A program made the position numbers and the translations under genes. Positions 24,681 through 33,234 of a stretch of DNA of 64,000 nt are shown here, piece after piece. Source of the stretch: Pseudomonas sp. MM211. Its GTDB lineage: Bacteria; Pseudomonadota; Gammaproteobacteria; Pseudomonadales; Pseudomonadaceae. Location: contig NZ_CP081942.1 of assembly GCF_020386635.1 (NCBI RefSeq), positions 3,658,001 through 3,722,000 on the forward strand, read 5' to 3'. The notes beneath the pieces were generated by a model. It was not told the origin of the DNA, ran no database searches, and was given only the letters and a program-made list of their open reading frames with translations. Position 1 is the first letter of the stretch. Every line of letters begins with the position of its first letter.

Positions 24681-25741
24681 GCAGACACCTGCGCGGCTTT
24701 CTTCTGCAGTTCGGCGCGCAGTTGTACCAGGCTGGGGGTCACCACCGGCACGAAGGCCGATTCTCGCCAGCGCCTGGCAAAACCATCGCCATGAGGCTGC
24801 AGATAGGCGCGCCCACCACTGGCCTGCAGTTCCAGTTGCAGAGCTTCGGCCACGCGCTCGGCCAGGCCGATGCGCAGGGCGAACAGCGCCGATGGCTGAG
24901 CGAGGAAGGTACCGTCATGCAGCCCCTGTTCCAGGCGCAGGCGTTCGAGGCTCAGGGTGCTCGCCAGTTGTTCGTATTCGCCATGCAGGATCGAGCGCTG
25001 CGCCAGCGCCCCACGTACCTCGGCCAGGGCGCGCTGTGCCAGGCCAATCGACAGCCCGCACTGCAGGCCCAGGAACGCCGGGCGTACCTGCGGAAGAAAG
25101 CGCCGCGCGTCAGCAGCGATCAGCCATTCACGCGGCAGCTGCGCCTGATGCAATTGCAGCGCAGCGGTGTTGCTGGACTGCAGGCCGAGCAGTTGCAAGT
25201 CTTCACTGCGCTCGACACCGCTCAGATCTCCCGGAAATGCCGCCACGAACGGCTGGGCACCCGGCAGATCGATTGCTGCCGCCACCACGAAACCGCTCTT
25301 GCGCAGGTTGGTGACCCAGGGCAGCCGTCCATTCAGCGTCCAGCCGTCACGGGTGGGCGTAGCACTGACGCCCAGCTCCTCGATCCCCGACAGGTACTTC
25401 ATGGCATTCGACAGCCCGGTGGCGCCGGCCTGTTCGCCATTGAGCAGCGCAGGCAGCAGGCGCTCGCTCAGCGCCGGATTGTCGCCCTGCAGCAGATACT
25501 CGATGAACGCCCGCTGACCCCAGAACACGAAGGCGGCCGTCAGTGAATGGCTGGCTACATCGGCGACCGCGCGCAAAGCGTCGACCACATGGCCACCTTC
25601 GCCGCCCAGCGCTTTCGGCACGCCAAGGCGCAGCACACCGGCAGCCGCCAGTTGCGGCAGCACGGCCTCGGCATCGCACTGGCCGCAGTCCAGCGAACCG
25701 GCCTGTTCGTCGAGCCAGCGGCTCAGGTTGGCATCCAGCAT
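24677..25741 (-). CDS. Acyl-CoA dehydrogenase-like flavoprotein (possible SfnB/DszC-type monooxygenase)
   Basis: A 354-residue protein of the acyl-CoA dehydrogenase fold. N-terminal helices (LPQLAAAGVLRLGVPKALGGEGG), the middle beta domain with flavin/substrate contacts (GLSNAMKYLSGIEELGVSATP, DGWTLNGRLPWVTNL) and a C-terminal helical domain (QLQASGGRAYLQPHGDGFARRWRESAFVPV) are recognisable. The catalytic glutamate of true dehydrogenases is not obvious. Fold-mates in ABC-transporter operons (SfnB, DszC) are FMNH2-dependent oxygenases acting on sulfur compounds, so that role is more likely than fatty-acid oxidation. AGGAGG lies seven bases before the ATG at 25741. It couples to the ATPase by GTGA and follows the AhpD-like gene by 20 bp. 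Confidence 0.82.
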   Translation of the reverse strand: MLDANLSRWLDEQAGSLDCGQCDAEAVLPQLAAAGVLRLGVPKALGGEGGHVVDALRAVADVASHSLTAAFVFWGQRAFIEYLLQGDNPALSERLLPALLNGEQAGATGLSNAMKYLSGIEELGVSATPTRDGWTLNGRLPWVTNLRKSGFVVAAAIDLPGAQPFVAAFPGDLSGVERSEDLQLLGLQSSNTAALQLHQAQLPREWLIAADARRFLPQVRPAFLGLQCGLSIGLAQRALAEVRGALAQRSILHGEYEQLASTLSLERLRLEQGLHDGTFLAQPSALFALRIGLAERVAEALQLELQASGGRAYLQPHGDGFARRWRESAFVPVVTPSLVQLRAELQKKAAQVSA

Positions 25742-25761
25742 GGCGAAACCTCCTCTGCGGC

Positions 25762-26322
25762 TCACGCGCCGGCCTGATCCCAACGATAACGCTCCAGTTC
25801 CGGGTTGAGCGGCGTGTGGGCGAAGCTGTTGGCGAAGTTGCACAAGGTGGCCAGGCTCACCCCGAGAATCACCTCCAAGGCCTGGCCCTCGGTGAAGCCT
25901 GCCTCGAGAAAGGCCTGGTACGCCGCGTCGCTGACATTGCCGCGGGTGGCGATGACCTCGCGGGTGAACTGAGCGAGGGTTTCGTAACGGGCATCCGGCA
26001 GCTCGCCGCGGGCACGTAGCGCTTCGACGACCTCGGCAGGCAGCTTGGCCTTGTTGCTGGCGACCGCCGTGTGGCCGGCAACGCAGAAGGCGCAGCCGTG
26101 GGTGGTCGCGGCGATCAGCTGAATCACCTCGCGCTCGGCGAGGCCCAGGCTGGCCTTGCCATTCAGGCCGGAGACGGTGACGTAGGTTTCCAGTGCGGCC
26201 GGCGCATTGGCGAGCACCGCCAGCAGGTTGGGAACGAACCCGGAAGCGGCCTGGGCGTTGCGCAGAAAAGGCTGGGCCTCTACGGGAGCGGTTTCCACGG
26301 TATGCAAGGTCACGCGAGACAT
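25762..26322 (-). CDS. Carboxymuconolactone decarboxylase / AhpD-like protein
   Basis: A 186-residue all-helical protein of the CMD/AhpD family. The redox motif CAFCVAGH with the downstream HTA is intact, as in peroxidase-related AhpD members that use the Cys pair with a proton-relaying His. It is the first gene of the minus-strand ABC/flavoprotein operon, and it may deal with peroxide or sulfenic intermediates formed by the neighbouring flavoprotein; that is inference. The start at 26322 is supported by a divergent intergenic region of 105 bp with the AraC regulator. No signal peptide. Confidence 0.87.
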   Translation of the reverse strand: MSRVTLHTVETAPVEAQPFLRNAQAASGFVPNLLAVLANAPAALETYVTVSGLNGKASLGLAEREVIQLIAATTHGCAFCVAGHTAVASNKAKLPAEVVEALRARGELPDARYETLAQFTREVIATRGNVSDAAYQAFLEAGFTEGQALEVILGVSLATLCNFANSFAHTPLNPELERYRWDQAGA

Positions 26323-26427
26323 GGGATAACTCCAGGGTTGAGCGAATTGCCATCCATTTTCTTGGTTATAAGAAAACCCAACAATATGAGAAAGTCGCTA
26401 TTACTTGCTCTTGAGTCTTTTCATTAG

Positions 26428-27345
26428 ATGAATTCGTCCCTGCCCCCTTTTGAATGGTTATTAGAGAGCCTGGAGCTGGACGCCAGCCTGTTTCATGTCG
26501 GCCGTTATTGCGGCAACTGGCAGGCCAGTACTCATGGCCTGGCCAGAGCCAGTTTCCATGTGCTGTTGCACGGCGACTGCTGGCTGCACCTCGACGAGGG
26601 CGTCGAGCCCGTGGAGCTGCGTGCGGGCGATGCCGTGTTCCTGCTCCATGACATTCACTATCGCCTGTCCAATGCAGCGGATGCCGATGCTGCGCGCTGC
26701 AGCCCCAAGGTCGCGATGCAACCGCTGCAGCAACAGGCCCGTGAGGGTGTCGGTCTGGTTTGCGGATTCTTCCATTTCCGCCCTGGCCTGAGCAGCCTGA
26801 TCCTGCAGGCGTTGCCAGCCTTTCTGGTACTGCGTGCCGGTGATCCATCGCTGAGTGCGGCGCGCAGGCTGTTCGAGCTGATTCTCGACGAGTGCGCGCG
26901 CGGCGATGGCCCTTCCGATGCCTTCCTCGAACGGCTCAGTCACCTGCTGTTTCTCTACGTCCTGCGCGAACAAGGCCAGGCCGAGCAACTCGGAGGCCTG
27001 CTGGGCCTGGCGCGTCAGCCCCAGTTCAGCGCGCTGATCGAACAGCTCATCGCGCGCCCCGAACACAGCTGGCCCATGGAGGAAATGGCCAGCTACACCG
27101 GGCTGTCGCGCTCGGCGTTTTGCAAGCGCTTTCAGGAACTCTCGGGAACCTCGCCCGGGCAGATGCTGATCAGCCTGCGGATTCGTCAGGCCACCCGCCT
27201 ACTCAAGCAAGGAGTCGCCGTGGCAGACGTCGCCGAAGCCGTGGGCTATCAGTCGGTCGCGGCCTTCACTCGGGCGTTCGCCAAGGTCACCGGCATATTG
27301 CCAGGAGCATTTCGCAAACAGTTCAACGGTGCTACGACACCCTAG
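26428..27345 (+). CDS. AraC-family transcriptional regulator (cupin_6 sensor)
   Basis: A 305-residue regulator, transcribed divergently from the AhpD/flavoprotein/ABC operon and therefore its likely controller. The N-terminal cupin (VGRYCGNWQASTHGLARASFHVLLHGDCWLHLDEG, then VELRAGDAVFLLHDIHYRL) should bind the effector. The C-terminal double helix-turn-helix reads MEEMASYTGLSRSAFCKRFQELSGTSPGQMLISLRIRQATRLL and VADVAEAVGYQSVAAFTRAFAKVTGILPGAFRK. A strong bidirectional terminator follows directly. The effector is unknown. Confidence 0.9.
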   Translation: MNSSLPPFEWLLESLELDASLFHVGRYCGNWQASTHGLARASFHVLLHGDCWLHLDEGVEPVELRAGDAVFLLHDIHYRLSNAADADAARCSPKVAMQPLQQQAREGVGLVCGFFHFRPGLSSLILQALPAFLVLRAGDPSLSAARRLFELILDECARGDGPSDAFLERLSHLLFLYVLREQGQAEQLGGLLGLARQPQFSALIEQLIARPEHSWPMEEMASYTGLSRSAFCKRFQELSGTSPGQMLISLRIRQATRLLKQGVAVADVAEAVGYQSVAAFTRAFAKVTGILPGAFRKQFNGATTP

Positions 27346-27350
27346 AAATA

Positions 27351-27387
27351 AAAACGCCGACAGAAGCGAGGCTTCTGTCGGCGTTTT
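27351..27387. terminator. Bidirectional intrinsic terminator between the araC-like gene and the metQ-like gene
   Basis: A perfect 17-bp stem including the A and T tracts (AAAACGCCGACAGAAGC and its complement) with loop GAG; T-rich on both strands, so it ends both convergent genes. Confidence 0.92.
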
Positions 27388-27414
27388 GGTCAGCGAGGGT
27401 GAGCTCGCAGCGTT

Positions 27415-28194
27415 TTAAAAAGCCGGGACTACAGCACCGGAGTACTTCTTCTCGATAAAGGCTTTCACGTCCGGGCTGGTCAGTGCGTCAGCCAGTTTCT
27501 TGATGCTTTCGCTGTTCTGGTTGTCCGGGCGTGCTACCAGGTAGTTCACGTACGGCGAATCCTTGTTTTCCAGCACCAAGGCATCCTTGTTCGGATTGAG
27601 CTTGGCTTCCAGCGCATAGTTGGTGTTGATCAGCGCCAGGTCGACCTGATCCAGCACGCGAGGCAGCATGGCCGCTTCGAGCTGCTTGAACTTGAAGTTG
27701 TGCGGGTTGGTGGCCAGATCCTTCGGCGTTGCCTGGATGTTGGCCGGGTCTTTCAGGGTCAGCAGACCCGCGTGTTGCAGCAGTTGCAGCGCACGGCCAC
27801 TGTTGCTGGCCTCGTTGGGGATGGCGATGGTGGCGCCGTCCGGCAATTCTTTCAGGCTCTTGTACTTGCGCGAATAGCCGCCGAAGGGCTCGACGTGTAC
27901 GCCCTTGACGATCACCAGGTGGGTGCCGCGGCTTTCATTGAAGCTGTCCAGATACGGTTTGGTCTGGAAGTAGTTGGCATCGAGTTGCTTCTGCTCGACC
28001 TGCAGGTTGGGCTGCACGTAATCAGTGAAAACCTTGATCTGCAGATCAATGCCCTGCTCGGCCAGCTTCGGCTTGATCAGCTCGAGAATCTCGGCATGGG
28101 GAACCGGCGTTGCCGCTACGGTGAGTTTTTCAGCGGCGAATGCCTGGGTAGCCAGGACGGAGGCCAATGCAGCCAACAGAAGCGTTTTTTTCAT
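27415..28194 (-). CDS. MetQ/NlpA-family ABC substrate-binding protein
   Basis: A 259-residue periplasmic receptor of the methionine (MetQ) family. The Sec signal is KKTLLLAALASVLATQAFAA, without a lipobox Cys, so it is soluble rather than the usual lipoprotein. Mature motifs are LTVAATPVPHAEILELIKPKLAEQG, QLDANYFQTKPYLDSFN, VHVEPFGGYSRKYKSLKELPDGATIAIPNEASNSGRAL and VDLALINTNYA. Longer in-frame starts to 28284 are not supported. No metN/metI partner is adjacent, so it works with a transporter encoded elsewhere. Position next to D-cysteine and cystine genes fits uptake of a sulfur amino acid. Confidence 0.9.
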   Translation of the reverse strand: MKKTLLLAALASVLATQAFAAEKLTVAATPVPHAEILELIKPKLAEQGIDLQIKVFTDYVQPNLQVEQKQLDANYFQTKPYLDSFNESRGTHLVIVKGVHVEPFGGYSRKYKSLKELPDGATIAIPNEASNSGRALQLLQHAGLLTLKDPANIQATPKDLATNPHNFKFKQLEAAMLPRVLDQVDLALINTNYALEAKLNPNKDALVLENKDSPYVNYLVARPDNQNSESIKKLADALTSPDVKAFIEKKYSGAVVPAF

Positions 28195-28371
28195 GATTAT
28201 TCTCGGTAGTTGCCGGTGGATCGACATCGGCATGGTGGTGGTCGGCCGCACAGGGTAGGACGGCGCGCTGAAGATACGGCGCACAGATATACGATGAAAA
28301 TACTTTTAATTCATTCCTATATTTCTTTTGAGAATAAGCAGAAGCTTACGCACTTGTTGTGTTTCGGGCTG

Positions 28372-28386
28372 TCACTTCTAAAGTGA
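28372..28386. promoter_or_regulatory. Palindrome TCACTT-CTA-AAGTGA upstream of dcyD
   Basis: A perfect 6-bp inverted repeat with three-base spacer, 33 bp before the dcyD start, in the divergent metQ-like/dcyD region. Candidate operator; no assignment to a known regulator. Confidence 0.35.
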
Positions 28387-28419
28387 TATTCATCCTCCTT
28401 TTCGGCAGTGAATCCCCCC

Positions 28420-29418
28420 ATGATCAGTGAAGCTCTGAGCCGATTCGAGCGTCTCGAACTGGTACCCCATGCCACCCCGCTGCAGCACTTGGTGCGGCTC
28501 TCACACCACATAGGCCGGGACATATACGTCAAACGTGATGACCTCACCCTGTTTGCCCTTGGCGGCAACAAGGCGCGCAAATTGGAGTATCTCGGGGCCG
28601 ATGCATTGACGCAGCAAGCCGATACGCTGATCACTGCGGGTGCGATCCAGTCCAATCACGTACGCCAGACTGCGGCACTGGCTGCCAAGCTAGGCCTGGC
28701 CTGCGTCGCCTTGCTGGAAAACCCTATCGATACCCAGGAGCAGAATTACCTGCACAACGGCAACCGTCTGCTGCTGGATCTGTTCGGCACGCGAGTGGAA
28801 ATTGTCGACAACCTGGAAGAGCCGGACATCATGCTGATGGCCAAGGCAGATCGCCTGCGTGCCACCGGCAAGCACCCTTACGTGATCCCTATTGGCGGAT
28901 CCAATGCGCTGGGTACGTTGGGCTACGTCAAGGCTGGGCTAGAGTTCGCTGAGCAAGTCAATGCGCTGGGCCTCGATAGCGGCACTGTGGTACTGGCTTC
29001 CGGGAGCGGCGCAACTCATGCGGGCATGGCGCTGGCGTTAGCCCATGTTCTGCCCGATTGGCGTGTACTCGGCATTACCGTCTCGCGGCCTGCTGACTTG
29101 CAACGCCCCAAAATACTGGGATTGGTGCAACGAACCGCCGAACTGCTGGGCATCAGCGTGCCGGATAATTTGTCCATCGAGCTGTGGGATGAGTATTACG
29201 GCCCCCGCTACGGCGAACCGAATACCGGTACACTCGATGCGATTCGTCTGCTTGCCAGCAGCCAGGGACTGCTGCTCGATCCGGTTTACACCGGCAAGGC
29301 ATTTGCTGGGCTGCTGGACGGCGTACAGAAAGGGGAGTTTGCAGAAGGTAAGCCGATCGTATTCCTGCATACCGGCGGTGCTCCGGCATTGTTTGCCTAC
29401 CAATCCTTGACGCCATAA
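28420..29418 (+). CDS. dcyD: D-cysteine desulfhydrase
   Basis: A 332-residue PLP enzyme that converts D-cysteine to pyruvate, ammonia and hydrogen sulfide. The sequence follows enterobacterial DcyD closely: YVKRDDLTLFALGGNKARKLEYLGADAL contains the PLP lysine (GGNK), then DTLITAGAIQSNHVRQTAALAAKLGL, NRLLLDLFGT, YVIPIGGSNALGTLGYV, LASGSGATHAGMALAL, DPVYTGKAFAGLLDG and the C-terminal HTGGAPALFAYQ. I chose the ATG at 28420 over an upstream GTG at 28408; neither has a strong ribosome site. It lies 95 bp before the cystine transporter operon, the arrangement known in enterobacteria, and frees sulfide from imported D-cystine or detoxifies D-cysteine. Confidence 0.95.
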   Translation: MISEALSRFERLELVPHATPLQHLVRLSHHIGRDIYVKRDDLTLFALGGNKARKLEYLGADALTQQADTLITAGAIQSNHVRQTAALAAKLGLACVALLENPIDTQEQNYLHNGNRLLLDLFGTRVEIVDNLEEPDIMLMAKADRLRATGKHPYVIPIGGSNALGTLGYVKAGLEFAEQVNALGLDSGTVVLASGSGATHAGMALALAHVLPDWRVLGITVSRPADLQRPKILGLVQRTAELLGISVPDNLSIELWDEYYGPRYGEPNTGTLDAIRLLASSQGLLLDPVYTGKAFAGLLDGVQKGEFAEGKPIVFLHTGGAPALFAYQSLTP

Positions 29419-29513
29419 TTGGCATATGCAAATAATTTTTTATTATTTTATCGAATAAACCTAGAACGATTAGAGTGCCGCACTTCCGCACACAACAAGA
29501 CAGAGGCTCAGCT

Positions 29514-30311
29514 ATGACATTCGCAACATTGCGTCGCCAGTTCCTTATCGGCAGTTTCGGTCTGGCCCTCTGCGCCGGCCTCGGTAGCCAGGCATTTGCT
29601 GCCGATGATCTGCAGAAGATCAAGGACAGCGGCAGCATCAAGGTGGGCCTCGAAGGCACTTATCCGCCCTTCAACTTCCAGGACGAAAGCGGCAAGCTCG
29701 CTGGTTTCGAGGTGGATTTCTCCGAAGCGCTGGCCAAAGAGCTGGGCGTGAAGGTCAGCTTTCAACCGACCAAGTGGGACGGCATTCTGGCCTCTCTGGA
29801 ATCGGGTCGCATCGACATAGTGGTCAATCAGGTCACCATCTCGGACGAGCGCAAGAAGAAGTACGATTTCTCCACGCCTTATACCGTCTCGGGGATTCAG
29901 GCCCTGACCCGGAAAAGTGACGCTGAGGGCGTGAAGAGCGCGGCGGATCTGGCAGGCAAGAAGGTCGGTGTCGGCCTGGGCACCAACTATGAGCAGTGGC
30001 TGAAGGAAAACGTCCCGCAGGCAGATATCCGCACTTACGATGATGATCCGACCAAGTTCCAGGACCTCAATGTTGGTCGCATCGATGTGGTTCTGGTCGA
30101 TCGCCTGGCAGCATTCGAAATGGTCGCCAAGACGGGTGACCGTATGGCCGTTGCTGGCGACGCATTCTCCCGCCAGGAATCGGGGATCGCACTGCGCAAA
30201 GGCAATCCCGAGCTGCTTGCGGCCATCAACAAGGCCATTGAAAAGCTGCGCGCTGACGGCACCTTGAAACAGCTCTCTGAAAAATGGTTCAAGGCTGACG
30301 TCACTCAATGA
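29514..30311 (+). CDS. tcyJ: Cystine ABC transporter substrate-binding protein
   Basis: A 265-residue periplasmic cystine receptor (TcyJ/FliY). Signal peptide ends GSQAFAA; a mature start IKDSGSIKVGLEGTYPPFNFQDESGKLAGFEVDFSEALAKELG is the polar amino-acid receptor pattern, and FQPTKWDGILASLESGRIDIVVNQVTISDERKKKYDFSTPYT is typical of cystine binders. The start at 29514 has GAGG eight bases upstream. Its stop overlaps the permease start by ATGA. The 95-bp upstream gap is very A/T-rich (TAATTTTTTATTATTTTATC), as in CysB-controlled promoters, but I see no certain operator. Confidence 0.94.
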   Translation: MTFATLRRQFLIGSFGLALCAGLGSQAFAADDLQKIKDSGSIKVGLEGTYPPFNFQDESGKLAGFEVDFSEALAKELGVKVSFQPTKWDGILASLESGRIDIVVNQVTISDERKKKYDFSTPYTVSGIQALTRKSDAEGVKSAADLAGKKVGVGLGTNYEQWLKENVPQADIRTYDDDPTKFQDLNVGRIDVVLVDRLAAFEMVAKTGDRMAVAGDAFSRQESGIALRKGNPELLAAINKAIEKLRADGTLKQLSEKWFKADVTQ

Positions 30312-30976
30312 TGCAAGACAACCTCCAGTTGGTACTGGATTCCTTACCTTTCCTGCTCAAGGGAGCAGTCTGGACGATCGTCCTGAGCCTTGGCGGCATG
30401 TTTTTCGGCACGCTGCTGGGCTTCGGCCTCGCGCTGCTCAGGCTCTACGCCATCGCGCCGCTGGGCTGGTTCGCCAGGGTGTACATCTCGTTTTTCCGGG
30501 GTACACCGCTGCTGGTGCAGCTGTTCATCATCTACTTCGGCTTGCCTGAGCTGGGATTGCAACTGGAGCCACTGACTGCGGCTCTGATTGGCTTTTCTCT
30601 GAACATGGCGGCCTACGTTGCAGAGATCATGCGCGCGGCCATCGCCTCGATCGATCGCGGCCAGTGGGAAGCAGCGGCCAGCATTGGCATGAGCAAGACT
30701 CAGACGATGCTGCGCGCCATCCTGCCTCAGGCCGCACGCACTGCCCTGCCACCGCTGGGTAACAGCTTTATCTCGCTGGTCAAGGACACCGCGCTGGCGG
30801 CCACCATTCAGGTACCGGAGCTGTTCCGTCAGGCACAGTTGATCACTGCCCGCACGTACGAGGTCTTTACCATGTACCTCGCGGCAACCCTGATCTACTG
30901 GATACTCTCCAGCGTATTGGCGCATCTGCAAAACCGATTGGAAGCGCGGGTCAACCGCCACGAGGCGGAAAACTGA
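30308..30976 (+). CDS. tcyL: Cystine ABC transporter permease
   Basis: A 222-residue inner-membrane permease of the polar amino-acid (HisMQ) family. Helices from LKGAVWTIVLSLGGMFFGTLLGFGLALL, the motif YISFFRGTPLLVQLFIIYFGLPE, and the EAA loop AASIGMSKTQTMLRAILPQAARTALPPLGNSFISLVKDTALAA are all present. It couples to tcyJ by ATGA and to tcyN by TGATG. A single permease gene implies a homodimer, as in enterobacterial TcyL. Confidence 0.95.
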   Translation: MMQDNLQLVLDSLPFLLKGAVWTIVLSLGGMFFGTLLGFGLALLRLYAIAPLGWFARVYISFFRGTPLLVQLFIIYFGLPELGLQLEPLTAALIGFSLNMAAYVAEIMRAAIASIDRGQWEAAASIGMSKTQTMLRAILPQAARTALPPLGNSFISLVKDTALAATIQVPELFRQAQLITARTYEVFTMYLAATLIYWILSSVLAHLQNRLEARVNRHEAEN

Positions 30977-31758
30977 TGGCCCTACCGGACACGAGCAGCA
31001 GCATGATCACCGTTCGCAACCTGACCAAGGCCTTCAAGGGCCAGACCGTTCTCAACGGCATCGACCTGAATATCGCAGCCGGCGAAGTGGTGGCTATCAT
31101 CGGCCCTAGCGGCTCGGGCAAGACCACCCTGCTGCGCTGCCTCAACCTGCTGGAAACACCGGACGGCGGCAGCATTCGCGTGGGTGAGATCGAGATCGAC
31201 GCCAGCAAGCCGATGGGCCAGCAGCAGGGGCTGATTCGCAAGCTGCGTCAGCACGTGGGTTTCGTGTTCCAGAACTTCAATCTGTTCCCGCACCGCACCG
31301 CGCTGGAAAACATCATCGAAGGCCCGGTGGTGGTGAAGAAACAATCGCGCAACGTGGCCATCGAGCGCGGCCGGCAGCTGTTGGCGAAGGTCGGTCTGAC
31401 GGGTAAGGAAGACGCCTTCCCGAAGCGTTTGTCAGGCGGCCAGCAGCAGCGCGTGGCGATTGCCCGTGCGCTGGCCATGGAACCGGACGTGATCCTGTTC
31501 GACGAACCCACCTCGGCGCTGGATCCGGAACTGGTCGGTGAAGTGCTGGCGACCATCCGCGCCCTGGCCGAGGAGCAGCGTACCTTGGTGATCGTCACCC
31601 ATGAGATGGGTTTTGCTCGCGACGTGGCCAACCGCGTCATCTTCATCGACAAGGGCGTAATCGTCGAACAGGGCGATGCCCGCGAACTGCTCAGCACGCC
31701 CAAACAGGCACGCACCCAGCAGTTTCTCAGCAAGTTTCTCGGCGATGCGCTGAAGTGA
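30976..31758 (+). CDS. tcyN: Cystine ABC transporter ATP-binding protein
   Basis: A 260-residue ATPase. Walker A GPSGSGKTT, RKLRQHVGFVFQNFNLFPHRTALENIIEGPV, signature LSGGQQQRVAIARALAM, Walker B ILFDEPTSALDPELVGEVL and VTHEMGFARDVANRVIFID are those of TcyN. The first ATG overlaps the permease stop; an internal ATG at 31003 is possible but the coupling favours the longer form. It ends 23 bp before a convergent oxidoreductase gene, with no clear terminator between. Confidence 0.95.
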   Translation: MALPDTSSSMITVRNLTKAFKGQTVLNGIDLNIAAGEVVAIIGPSGSGKTTLLRCLNLLETPDGGSIRVGEIEIDASKPMGQQQGLIRKLRQHVGFVFQNFNLFPHRTALENIIEGPVVVKKQSRNVAIERGRQLLAKVGLTGKEDAFPKRLSGGQQQRVAIARALAMEPDVILFDEPTSALDPELVGEVLATIRALAEEQRTLVIVTHEMGFARDVANRVIFIDKGVIVEQGDARELLSTPKQARTQQFLSKFLGDALK

Positions 31759-31781
31759 TCTAGCGGCTTCGCTATCGATAG

Positions 31782-33161
31782 TTACCGAGGGTAATAGGCG
31801 TCCCACAGACGGTTGCGAAACTTGTAGGTGGGATCCAACTGGCGTTTGAGCGCGAAGTATTCCGGCGCCCGCGGGTAAGCCTGGAGGAATTGCTCGCGGC
31901 TGGCGTGAATCTGATAAGGCAGGTAATGCCGCCCCCCACAGCGCAGGGCGGCGGCGATCAGATCCCGAGTCCAGGCTGCGGATTTCTGCCGTTCGCCGTC
32001 TGAGCTGCCCTGCCGGTAGTAGAGCACCAGAGCGAAGACCTCCTCGGGAGCCCAGCTCAACACGGTATCCGGGTCAGCCTTGGCATGGCGAATGGAGACG
32101 TTGATCAGCGTGGCCTGATGCTGATGGGTCAGGCGCGCCAGCTCGCCGATGAAGCGTTCCAGCTGCGCCGGCGGTACGAAATACTCTTGCAGCACATAAC
32201 TGAAGCCCGGGCCGGATATCGGTTCCAACTCGCTGACATCGAGGCTGGCCTCATGGTTGCGCCACTGCACCTTGGGGCTGCGGAACAGCAGCGGATCAAA
32301 CGCCGCTTCACGCAGTTTGATGCCCGAGGATGATCCACTAAGACGAATCCCCGCGCGCTGTATAGGGCTCCCCTGCTGCCTGGGGCTCAGCCGCTGCGCT
32401 TCGGTCAAGGCAGACTCGGTGCGCCGGTAGGAAACGGCCCGCACCGTGGAGAAGTCATCGGGATAGAGAATGCCATTGTGCATCACCAGATCCGCCTGGG
32501 AGGCTACCTCGCGATAGAACCAAGGGCGATAGTCCTGCAGGGGCATGACCTGGCTTTCTCTGGCGATGCGCGTGTTCTCCACCAGGCCCAGCGTGGCCTC
32601 GACTATCACCCCAAGGCCACCATAGCCACCAATCACACCATGGAACAGCGCAGCGTTGTGGCTAGGACTGGCGTCCACCACACGGCCATCGGCGAGCACC
32701 ACGCGGATGCCCCGCACCGAACCAGCGATCGGCCCCTCGCCCACGTAACGGCCATGCACATTGACCGACAGCGAACCACCCACCGTGAAGTTGGCGTAGG
32801 ACTGCATGATCTGCGGCGAGAGGTCGTACGGGTCGACGTATTCGAGTATGGCGCGCCAGGTGATACCGCTTTGCACGCGAATTTCCCGGCGCTCGGCGGA
32901 GAACTCGAGCACCTGATCGAGCCCGCGCATGTCCAGTTGCAGCGCGCCGTCCGAGGCCGTCTGCCCACCCATGCTGTAACGACCGCCGCCGATACTGACT
33001 GGCCCGACATGACTGCGCAGCGCCTCGACGACATCCTGCTCGCTACGCGGCACGACGACCTGCTCGACGACGACCGGGTTGAGGCCGGTGACGTCATTGA
33101 CCACCTCTTCAGCGCAGACGCCCAGGCTCAGCACGCACAGACACAGGAGCAAACGATGCAT
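31782..33161 (-). CDS. Exported FAD-binding oxidoreductase (FAD_binding_4 / VAO-type)
   Basis: A 459-residue flavoprotein with a signal peptide (HRLLLCLCVLSLGVCAEE). The FAD domain reads PRSEQDVVEALRSHVGPVSIGGGRYSMGGQ, then GGSLSVNVHGRYVGEGPIAGSVRGIRVVLADGRVV and GGYGGLGVIVEATLGL, as in vanillyl-alcohol-oxidase/aldonolactone-oxidase relatives. The C-terminus ALKRQLDPTYKFRNRLWDAYY is the usual ending of sugar-lactone-oxidase-like members. AAGGAAGG lies three to four bases before the start. It is a single gene in both directions. Substrate unknown; polyol, lactone or sugar acids are the known family range. Confidence 0.87.
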   Translation of the reverse strand: MHRLLLCLCVLSLGVCAEEVVNDVTGLNPVVVEQVVVPRSEQDVVEALRSHVGPVSIGGGRYSMGGQTASDGALQLDMRGLDQVLEFSAERREIRVQSGITWRAILEYVDPYDLSPQIMQSYANFTVGGSLSVNVHGRYVGEGPIAGSVRGIRVVLADGRVVDASPSHNAALFHGVIGGYGGLGVIVEATLGLVENTRIARESQVMPLQDYRPWFYREVASQADLVMHNGILYPDDFSTVRAVSYRRTESALTEAQRLSPRQQGSPIQRAGIRLSGSSSGIKLREAAFDPLLFRSPKVQWRNHEASLDVSELEPISGPGFSYVLQEYFVPPAQLERFIGELARLTHQHQATLINVSIRHAKADPDTVLSWAPEEVFALVLYYRQGSSDGERQKSAAWTRDLIAAALRCGGRHYLPYQIHASREQFLQAYPRAPEYFALKRQLDPTYKFRNRLWDAYYPR

Positions 33162-33234
33162 CGACCTTCCTTGGTGAACACAAATGGGTAACAGCGTTAT
33201 CGAGAAGCCTGCCGCGCCCTGACGCGCAAACGTA

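Noticed and set aside
24677..26353. 558-codon reading of the flavoprotein gene
   Set aside because: The first 200 codons lie antiframe through the AhpD-like gene; the ATG at 25741 has a perfect ribosome site.
26341..26356. Possible sigma-54 element before the AhpD/ABC operon
   Set aside because: GG-N10-GC fits, but the -24 reads TGGATGG and -12 reads TCGCT, and the implied transcript start would fall in the ribosome site. No dyad nearby.
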